Below are positions 57,810-64,000 of a stretch of DNA of 64,000 nucleotides, one piece after another; the stretch's first letter is position 1; every line of letters begins with the position of its first letter. The position numbers were made by a program, and so were the translations under genes. This DNA comes from Streptomyces sp. FIT100 (GTDB lineage Bacteria; Actinomycetota; Actinomycetes; Streptomycetales; Streptomycetaceae). Location of the stretch: the NCBI RefSeq assembly GCF_024584805.1, contig NZ_CP075715.1:3916526-3980525 (forward strand), read 5' to 3'. The notes under the pieces are model-generated. The model saw only the letters and a program-made list of their open reading frames with translations, was not told where the DNA came from and did no database searches.

Positions 57810-59861
57810 GTGGCCGATTCCGGCAACCCCAACGAGAACATTCCTTCCACTGCTGCCGACGCGACCGGCGAGGCCACGGCCTCCCCGTCCTACGACGCCA
57901 GCGCGATCACCGTCCTCGAGGGTCTGGACGCGGTCCGCAAGCGGCCCGGCATGTACATCGGCTCGACCGGTGAGCGTGGACTCCATCACCTCGTCTACGA
58001 GGTCGTCGACAACTCCGTCGACGAGGCCCTGGCCGGTCACGCGGACACGATCGACGTGACGATCCTCGCCGACGGCGGTGTCCGGGTTGTGGACAACGGG
58101 CGAGGCATCCCTGTGGGCATCGTCCCCTCCGAGGGGAAGCCGGCCGTCGAGGTCGTGCTGACGGTGCTGCACGCGGGCGGCAAGTTCGGCGGCGGCGGCT
58201 ACGCCGTCTCCGGTGGTCTCCACGGAGTCGGTGTGTCCGTGGTGAACGCGCTGTCGACCAAGGTCGCGGTCGAGGTCAAGACCGACGGTCACCGCTGGAC
58301 GCAGGACTACAAGCTGGGCACGCCCACCGCGCCGCTGCAGAAGAACGAGGCGACCGACGAGTCCGGCACCTCGGTCACCTTCTGGGCCGACCCCGACATC
58401 TTCGAGACGACCGAGTACTCCTTCGAGACGCTCTCGCGCCGTTTCCAGGAGATGGCCTTCCTCAACAAGGGCCTGACCCTGACGCTGACGGACGAGCGCG
58501 AGTCGGCGAAGGCCACGGTCGGCGCCGACGACCCGGACGCCGAGGCAGCCGCGGAGCCGAAGGCGCGTACGGTCACGTACCACTACGAGGGCGGCATCGT
58601 CGACTTCGTGAAGTACCTGAACTCGCGCAAGGGCGAGCTCATCCACCCCTCGGTCATCGACATCGACGCCGAGGACAAGGAGCGGATGCTCTCGGTCGAG
58701 ATCGCGATGCAGTGGAACTCGCAGTACAGCGAGGGTGTCTACTCGTTCGCGAACACGATCCACACGCACGAGGGCGGCACTCACGAAGAGGGCTTCCGCG
58801 CCGCGCTGACCGGTCTCGTCAACCGCTACGCGCGCGACAAGAAGCTGCTGCGCGAGAAGGACGACAACCTCACGGGTGAGGACATCCGCGAGGGTCTCAC
58901 CGCGATCATCTCGGTCAAGCTCGGCGAGCCGCAGTTCGAGGGCCAGACGAAGACGAAGCTGGGCAACACCGAGGCGAAGACCTTCGTGCAGAAGGTCGTC
59001 CACGAGCACCTGACCGACTGGTTCGACCGCAACCCCAACGAGGCCGCGGACATCATCCGCAAGTCGATCCAGGCCGCCACCGCCCGGGTCGCCGCCCGCA
59101 AGGCCCGCGATCTGACCCGCCGCAAGGGGCTGCTGGAGAGCGCCTCGCTGCCCGGCAAGCTCTCGGACTGCCAGTCGAACGACCCCACCAAGTGCGAGAT
59201 CTTCATCGTCGAGGGTGACTCCGCCGGCGGCTCGGCCAAGTCCGGCCGCAACCCGATGTACCAGGCGATCCTGCCGATCCGCGGCAAGATCCTGAACGTC
59301 GAGAAGGCGCGCATCGACAAGATCCTTCAGAACACCGAGGTCCAGGCCCTCATCTCGGCCTTCGGCACCGGTGTCCACGAGGACTTCGACATCGAGAAGC
59401 TCCGCTATCACAAGATCATCCTGATGGCGGACGCCGACGTCGACGGACAGCACATCAACACGCTGCTGCTGACCTTCCTCTTCCGCTTCATGCGCCCGCT
59501 GGTCGAGGCGGGCCACGTCTTCCTCTCCCGCCCGCCGCTCTACAAGATCAAGTGGGGCCGGGACGACTTCGAGTACGCGTACTCGGACCGCGAGCGCGAC
59601 GCCCTCGTGGAGCTCGGCAAGCGTCAGGGCAAGCGGATCAAGGAAGACTCGATCCAGCGCTTCAAGGGTCTCGGCGAGATGAACGCCGAGGAGCTGCGCA
59701 TCACCACCATGGACATCGAGCACCGCGTACTCGGCCAGGTCACCCTGGACGACGCCGCGCAGGCCGACGACCTCTTCTCGGTGCTGATGGGCGAGGACGT
59801 AGAGGCGCGGCGCTCCTTCATCCAGCGCAACGCCAAGGACGTCCGCTTCCTCGACATCTGA
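57810..59861 (+). CDS. gyrB: DNA gyrase subunit B
   Basis: GyrB is the ATPase subunit that, with GyrA, introduces negative supercoils. The 683-residue protein has a variable N-terminus, the GHKL ATPase with EVVDNSVDEALAGHADTIDV and HAGGKFGGGGYAVSGGLHGV, and the TOPRIM core with EIFIVEGDSAGGSAKSGRNP and MADADVDGQHINTLLLTF. The GTG at 57810 follows AAAGGG and gives the usual ADSGNPNEN start. The operon partner gyrA begins 41 bp later. Confidence 0.98.
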   Translation: MADSGNPNENIPSTAADATGEATASPSYDASAITVLEGLDAVRKRPGMYIGSTGERGLHHLVYEVVDNSVDEALAGHADTIDVTILADGGVRVVDNGRGIPVGIVPSEGKPAVEVVLTVLHAGGKFGGGGYAVSGGLHGVGVSVVNALSTKVAVEVKTDGHRWTQDYKLGTPTAPLQKNEATDESGTSVTFWADPDIFETTEYSFETLSRRFQEMAFLNKGLTLTLTDERESAKATVGADDPDAEAAAEPKARTVTYHYEGGIVDFVKYLNSRKGELIHPSVIDIDAEDKERMLSVEIAMQWNSQYSEGVYSFANTIHTHEGGTHEEGFRAALTGLVNRYARDKKLLREKDDNLTGEDIREGLTAIISVKLGEPQFEGQTKTKLGNTEAKTFVQKVVHEHLTDWFDRNPNEAADIIRKSIQAATARVAARKARDLTRRKGLLESASLPGKLSDCQSNDPTKCEIFIVEGDSAGGSAKSGRNPMYQAILPIRGKILNVEKARIDKILQNTEVQALISAFGTGVHEDFDIEKLRYHKIILMADADVDGQHINTLLLTFLFRFMRPLVEAGHVFLSRPPLYKIKWGRDDFEYAYSDRERDALVELGKRQGKRIKEDSIQRFKGLGEMNAEELRITTMDIEHRVLGQVTLDDAAQADDLFSVLMGEDVEARRSFIQRNAKDVRFLDI

Positions 59862-59902
59862 GTCGGTCTCAGCTGACCGCACGAAAGGACTGAAGACCAG
59901 CA

Positions 59903-62536
59903 ATGGCCGACGAGAACACCCCCGTGACCACCGAGTCCGAAGAGGAAGACCAGCAGCTGCGGATCGAGCCCGTCGGGCTCGAGACCGAGATGCAGCGCTC
60001 GTACCTCGACTACGCGATGTCCGTCATCGTCTCGCGTGCGCTGCCGGACGTACGGGACGGCCTCAAGCCGGTCCACCGCCGTGTGCTCTACGCGATGTAC
60101 GACGGCGGCTACCGGCCCGAGAAGGGCTTCTACAAGTGCGCCCGTGTCGTCGGCGACGTCATGGGTACGTACCACCCGCACGGCGACTCCTCGATCTACG
60201 ACGCGCTCGTCCGTCTGGCACAGCCGTGGTCGATGCGGATGCCGCTGGTCGACTCCAACGGCAACTTCGGTTCCCCGGGCAACGACCCGGCCGCCGCCAT
60301 GCGGTACACCGAGTGCAAGATGATGCCGCTGTCCATGGAGATGCTCCGGGACATCGACGAGGAGACCGTCGACTTCCAGGACAACTACGACGGCCGCAAC
60401 CAGGAGCCGACGGTCCTGCCGGCGCGCTTCCCGAACCTGCTGGTCAACGGCAGCGCCGGCATCGCCGTCGGTATGGCCACCAACATTCCGCCGCACAATC
60501 TGCGCGAGGTCGCGGCCGGCGCCCAGTGGGCGCTGGAGCACCCCGAGGCCAGCCACGAGGAGCTCCTCGACGCGCTGATCGAGCGGATCAAGGGCCCGGA
60601 CTTCCCGACCGGCGCGCTCGTCGTCGGCCGCAAGGGCATCGAGGAGGCGTACCGGACCGGCCGCGGCTCCATCACGATGCGCGCGGTCGTCGAGGTCGAG
60701 GAGATCCAGAACCGCCAGTGCCTGGTGGTCACGGAGCTGCCGTACCAGGTCAACCCGGACAACCTCGCGCAGAAGATCGCCGACCTCGTCAAGGACGGCA
60801 AGGTCGGCGGCATCGCCGACGTCCGCGACGAGACCTCCTCCCGGACCGGTCAGCGCCTCGTCATCGTGCTCAAGCGTGACGCCGTCGCCAAGGTCGTCCT
60901 CAACAACCTCTACAAGCACACCGACCTGCAGACGAACTTCGGCGCCAACATGCTGGCGCTCGTCGACGGTGTGCCGCGCACGCTGTCCCTCGACGCGTTC
61001 ATCCGCCACTGGGTGACGCATCAGATCGAGGTCATCGTCCGTCGGACGAAGTTCCGGCTGCGCAAGGCCGAGGAGCGGGCCCACATCCTGCGCGGTCTGC
61101 TCAAGGCGCTCGACGCGATCGACGAGGTCATCGCGCTGATCCGGCGCAGTGACACGGTCGAGGTCGCGCGCGAGGGCCTGATGGGCCTGCTGCAGATCGA
61201 CGAGATCCAGGCGAATGCGATCCTGGAGATGCAGCTGCGCCGGCTCGCCGCCCTGGAGCGCCAGAAGATCGTGCAGGAGCACGACGAGCTGCAGGCGAAG
61301 ATCAACGAGTACAACGCGATCCTCGCCTCGCCCGAGAAGCAGCGTCAGATCGTCAGCGAGGAGCTGGCCGTCATCGTCGAGAAGTTCGGCGACGACCGGC
61401 GTTCCAAGCTGGTCCCCTTCGACGGTGACATGTCCATCGAGGACCTGATCGCCGAAGAGGACATCGTCGTCACCATCACGCGTGGCGGCTACATCAAGCG
61501 GACCAAGACCGAGGACTACCGCTCGCAGAAGCGGGGCGGAAAGGGCGTGCGCGGCACGAAGCTGAAGCAGGACGACATCGTCGACCACTTCTTCGTCTCG
61601 ACCACGCACCACTGGCTGTTGTTCTTCACCAACAAGGGCCGGGTCTACCGGGCCAAGGCGTACGAGCTGCCGGACGCCGGCCGGGACGCCCGCGGCCAGC
61701 ACGTCGCCAACCTGCTGGCCTTCCAGCCGGACGAGCAGATCGCCGAGATCCTCGCGATCCGCGACTACGAGGCGGCGCCTTATCTGGTGCTCGCCACCAA
61801 GGCCGGTCTGGTGAAGAAGACCTCGCTGAAGGACTACGACTCGCCCCGCTCCGGCGGTGTCATCGCGATCAACCTCCGGGAGACGGACGACGGCGCCGAA
61901 GGCGGTGCCGACGAGCTGATCGGCGCCGAGCTGGTGTCCTCCGAGGATGACCTGCTGCTCATCAGCAAGAAGGCGCAGTCGATCCGGTTCACCGCGACGG
62001 ACGAGGCGCTTCGCCCGATGGGCCGTGCCACTTCGGGTGTCAAGGGCATGAGTTTCCGCGAGGGCGACGAACTGCTGTCGATGAATGTCGTCAGGCCCGG
62101 TACCTTCGTGTTCACTGCCACCGACGGCGGGTACGCGAAGCGGACCGCCGTCGACGAGTACCGCGTCCAGGGCCGCGGCGGCCTCGGTATCAAGGCCGCC
62201 AAGATCGTGGAGGACCGCGGTTCGCTCGTCGGCGCGCTGGTGGTCGAGGAGACCGACGAGATCCTCGCCATCACGTTGTCCGGTGGCGTGATTCGTACGC
62301 GAGTCAATGAAGTCAGGGAGACGGGCCGTGACACCATGGGCGTCCAACTGATCAATCTCGGCAAGCGCGATGCTGTGGTCGGCATCGCCCGCAACGCCGA
62401 GGCCGGCCGCGAGGCCGAGGAGGTCGACGGGCCCGAGGACGCCGAGAGCGGCGTCACGGCCGGGACCGCCGAGGCTGGTGTGGCTGCCGAGGCCGCCGAG
62501 GGCACGGAGCTCTCGGCTGGGGAGCACGAGGAGTAA
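59903..62536 (+). CDS. gyrA: DNA gyrase subunit A
   Basis: GyrA is the DNA-breaking subunit of gyrase. The 877-residue protein has the winged-helix domain with the quinolone region HPHGDSSIYDALVRLAQ, whose Ser and Asp are the wild-type, drug-sensitive residues. The catalytic tyrosine is in AMRYTECKMM (about 135). The coiled tower and the six-bladed C-terminal wrapping domain with the GyrA box QKRGGKGVRG follow. An acidic tail closes it. GAAAGGA precedes the ATG. Confidence 0.98.
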   Translation: MADENTPVTTESEEEDQQLRIEPVGLETEMQRSYLDYAMSVIVSRALPDVRDGLKPVHRRVLYAMYDGGYRPEKGFYKCARVVGDVMGTYHPHGDSSIYDALVRLAQPWSMRMPLVDSNGNFGSPGNDPAAAMRYTECKMMPLSMEMLRDIDEETVDFQDNYDGRNQEPTVLPARFPNLLVNGSAGIAVGMATNIPPHNLREVAAGAQWALEHPEASHEELLDALIERIKGPDFPTGALVVGRKGIEEAYRTGRGSITMRAVVEVEEIQNRQCLVVTELPYQVNPDNLAQKIADLVKDGKVGGIADVRDETSSRTGQRLVIVLKRDAVAKVVLNNLYKHTDLQTNFGANMLALVDGVPRTLSLDAFIRHWVTHQIEVIVRRTKFRLRKAEERAHILRGLLKALDAIDEVIALIRRSDTVEVAREGLMGLLQIDEIQANAILEMQLRRLAALERQKIVQEHDELQAKINEYNAILASPEKQRQIVSEELAVIVEKFGDDRRSKLVPFDGDMSIEDLIAEEDIVVTITRGGYIKRTKTEDYRSQKRGGKGVRGTKLKQDDIVDHFFVSTTHHWLLFFTNKGRVYRAKAYELPDAGRDARGQHVANLLAFQPDEQIAEILAIRDYEAAPYLVLATKAGLVKKTSLKDYDSPRSGGVIAINLRETDDGAEGGADELIGAELVSSEDDLLLISKKAQSIRFTATDEALRPMGRATSGVKGMSFREGDELLSMNVVRPGTFVFTATDGGYAKRTAVDEYRVQGRGGLGIKAAKIVEDRGSLVGALVVEETDEILAITLSGGVIRTRVNEVRETGRDTMGVQLINLGKRDAVVGIARNAEAGREAEEVDGPEDAESGVTAGTAEAGVAAEAAEGTELSAGEHEE

Positions 62537-62539
62537 AGC

Positions 62540-63244
62540 GTGAGTGGAGCCACCGGCGCCGGACCCGGACCGGCTGCTGCCGGAGCTGCCGGAGCCGCCC
62601 CTGGGGCGACCGGTGCCGGTGGCTCCACCACGGACTCCCAGGGGGTTACGGTGACGGACACCCGGGGGCCGCAGCCCCCGTACGAAACGCATGGTGGGGA
62701 GCAACCGGTGCAGCAGGGAACGCAGCCGTACCACCCGCCCCAGGCGTACCCCTCACCCCATGGGGGCGCGGGGACGCAGGGCGGCCAGCAGCACGGTGCC
62801 GCGCAGCAGCCGCATGCCGGCGCGGCCGGCAGCGCAGTGCGCCGGCCACGCACGGGGGCGAGCACACAGCCACGGACACGCAAGGCGCGGCTCCGGGTGG
62901 CCAAGGCCGATCCGTGGTCGGTGATGAAGGTCAGCTTCCTTCTCTCCATCGCGCTGGGCATCTGCACCGTCGTCGCATCCGCGGTGCTGTGGATGGTCAT
63001 GGACGCCATGGGCGTCTTCTCGACGGTCGGCGGCACGATCAGCGAGGCGACCGGGTCGAACGAGAGCAACGGCTTCGACCTCCAGTCGTTCCTGTCGCTG
63101 CCGCGCGTGCTGCTCTTCACCTCGGTGATCGCGGTGATCGATGTGGTGCTCGCCACGGCCCTGGCGACGCTGGGCGCCTTCATCTACAACCTCTCCGCCG
63201 GGTTCGTGGGCGGAGTCGAGCTGACTCTCGCCGAGGACGAATAG
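62540..63244 (+). CDS. DUF3566-family membrane protein next to gyrA
   Basis: This 234-residue protein has a Gly/Ala/Pro-rich disordered N-terminus (about 1-125) and two transmembrane helices (about 130-155 and 185-215) with the conserved KADPWSVMKVSFLLSIALGI and RVLLFTSVIAVIDVVLATAL segments. The DUF3566 gene follows gyrA in most actinobacteria, including mycobacteria. Its function is unknown. The GTG at 62540 is 3 bp after the gyrA stop, so it is in the same unit. A tRNA gene follows. Confidence 0.88.
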   Translation: MSGATGAGPGPAAAGAAGAAPGATGAGGSTTDSQGVTVTDTRGPQPPYETHGGEQPVQQGTQPYHPPQAYPSPHGGAGTQGGQQHGAAQQPHAGAAGSAVRRPRTGASTQPRTRKARLRVAKADPWSVMKVSFLLSIALGICTVVASAVLWMVMDAMGVFSTVGGTISEATGSNESNGFDLQSFLSLPRVLLFTSVIAVIDVVLATALATLGAFIYNLSAGFVGGVELTLAEDE

Positions 63245-63328
63245 GCGGAGGTCGCGGGGGGCAGAGAACCGATTTTGGGACTGCCCCCCAGGTGCGCTAA
63301 TCTTCAGGGGTCAGCGCGCGAGCGCGGA

Positions 63329-63402
63329 GGGGCTATAGCTCAGTTGGTTAGAGCGCATCCCTGATAAGGATGAGGCCACAGGTTCAAATCCTGTTAGCCC
63401 CA
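63329..63402 (+). tRNA. tRNA-Ile (anticodon GAT)
   Basis: The 74-nt sequence folds as a cloverleaf: acceptor GGGGCTA with TAGCCCC, D arm GCTC-AGTTGGTTA-GAGC, anticodon arm CATCC-CTGATAA-GGATG with GAT at 63363-63365, and T arm ACAGG-TTCAAAT-CCTGT. The discriminator is A and a full CCA is not encoded, so CCA must be added by the cca product. This is the tRNA-Ile usually found just after gyrA in actinobacteria. Confidence 0.97.
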
Positions 63403-63410
63403 CAGTGACG

Positions 63411-63442
63411 AAGGCCCGGACGGAATCATCTGTCCGGGCCTT
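63411..63442 (+). terminator. Terminator after the tRNA
   Basis: A perfect 11-bp stem (63411-63421 with 63432-63442) and a 10-nt loop lie 8 bp after the tRNA. Confidence 0.75.
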
Positions 63443-63568
63443 TCGGTCGTTCACGGGGCCTTTTCGGGGCGGGAGTCGGCCCGGACACAGGTCACCGAAC
63501 GGTATCGATCGGTGTGTATAGTCGGGCGCCAGAGGTCCTCAAACGTCAAGGAAAGACGAGGTCGCGCG

Positions 63569-63703
63569 GTGAAGAAGCTTCTCCTGGTCGCACTGGCCGC
63601 CATCGGCGGGCTCCTCGTGTACCGCCAGATCCAGGCGGATCGCGCCGAGCAGGATCTGTGGACGGAGGCGACCGACTCCGTGCCCGCAGGTTCGGGTGTG
63701 TGA
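63569..63703 (+). CDS. DLW-39 family mini-protein
   Basis: This 44-residue protein has one hydrophobic helix (about 3-18, LLLVALAAIGGLLVY) and a polar part with the family-naming EQDLW motif (about 27-31). DLW-39 proteins are conserved in actinobacteria near gyrA; their function is unknown. The start is GTG, with GACGAGG 6 nt upstream. Confidence 0.85.
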   Translation: MKKLLLVALAAIGGLLVYRQIQADRAEQDLWTEATDSVPAGSGV

Positions 63704-64000
63704 GACGCACGCAAATCTGAGTGACAGAGCCCCGGCCGCCGAGCGGCCGGGGCTCTGTGCTGCTCGCGGGCGCAGCGGGTGGTAGCTGTCTGTGTTCCTG
63801 ATATGACTCAAGGTCCTTGGGTTCGCTCCAGTGAATGAACGAATTGCATAGGCAAAGCTTCGGTCGCGGTGGTGGGGACTCCGAGGCGCAGGCAGCGGGG
63901 GTGGCAGCGCCGACGTCCGCGCGGTGGCGAAGAACGCGGGCAACGAGGCGGACAAGCCGGGTGATTCGGCCACGCGCGCAGACAGCGGTGGGACCGGCGG
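63704..64000. other. Right-end region: terminator, then nothing assignable
   Basis: A 15-bp perfect stem (63725-63739 with 63743-63757, 3-nt loop) ends the DLW-39 gene. After it, to the window edge, I see no gene I can support. An ATG frame from 63835 runs off the edge, with Gly/Ala- and then Arg-rich composition and no recognisable motif. Another open frame (GSADVRAVAKNAGNEADKPG, from about 63895) has no start. The region may be the 5' end of a gene that continues outside. Confidence 0.5.

Noticed and set aside
59624..62734. A 1036-codon open frame on the minus strand opposite gyrA
   Set aside because: Antisense shadow of gyrA with no recognisable motif.
63835..64000. A gene starting at ATG 63835 and running off the edge
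   Set aside because: No ribosome site and no recognisable sequence; a competing frame looks equally coding. The window ends too early to decide.

Overview
This window is the replication-origin neighbourhood of a Streptomyces chromosome. The DNA is very GC-rich with many GTG (and some TTG) starts. It carries ssgA/ssgR, which occur only in sporulating actinomycetes, and the conserved streptomycete block rpmH-dnaA-oriC-dnaN-gnd-recF-DUF721-gyrB-gyrA. I see no insertion sequence, prophage, CRISPR array or biosynthetic cluster; it is core chromosome, and most genes can be named confidently.

Layout. 1-3.2 kb: the 5' end of thiC with its TPP riboswitch, a YibE/F membrane protein, ssgA and its activator ssgR. 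3.4-16.1 kb: smaller metabolic and regulatory genes, namely a DUF5326 protein, a cupin, a holin-like membrane protein, a low-molecular-weight tyrosine phosphatase overlapping a cystathionine gamma-lyase-like enzyme, a LysR regulator with a rare TTA codon, a NUDIX protein, a flavohemoprotein, a broken HAD hydrolase, a DUF2269 protein, two GNATs, a MarR/MFS/GlcG group and a serine hydrolase. 16.2-21.3 kb: dnaB, a MATE exporter and the rpsF-ssb-rpsR-rplI operon. 21.5-28.6 kb: cell-wall genes (FemX-type transferase, an alanine-racemase-like protein, a GT87 mannosyltransferase-like protein, a class A PBP). 28.9-33.7 kb: PadR-ino1, an MFS transporter and cca. 33.9-42 kb: an envelope and stress cluster (DUF6049 protein, MurJ, a membrane pseudokinase, SigM and its zinc-type anti-sigma factor). 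42.1-47.7 kb: trxBA under a SigR-type promoter, a GNAT, parAB and rsmG. 47.8-50.4 kb: jag, yidC, yidD, rnpA and rpmH, transcribed away from dnaA. 50.8-62.5 kb: dnaA, oriC (about 1 kb between dnaA and dnaN), dnaN, gnd, recF, DUF721, gyrB and gyrA. The right end has a DUF3566 gene, tRNA-Ile(GAT) and a DLW-39 mini-protein.

Two DNA-site systems lie over the genes. Nine perfect 14-bp parS sites (ParB-binding palindromes) sit between 10.2 and 46.8 kb, all on the parAB side of oriC and none on the gyrase side. Several lie inside genes; one overlaps the stop codon of an MFS gene at the centre of a 50-bp perfect palindrome. DnaA boxes fill oriC and also occur outside it: a four-box cluster upstream of dnaB, and single perfect boxes upstream of dnaA, parA and the GT87 gene. 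Together these suggest links between initiation, segregation and helicase supply that can be tested.

Nothing here is clearly a new multi-gene system. The best leads are the dnaB-upstream DnaA-box cluster, the palindromic parS pair at 32.2 kb, the alanine-racemase-like protein that appears to lack the catalytic tyrosine motif beside femX, and the pseudokinase split from MurJ beside SigM.
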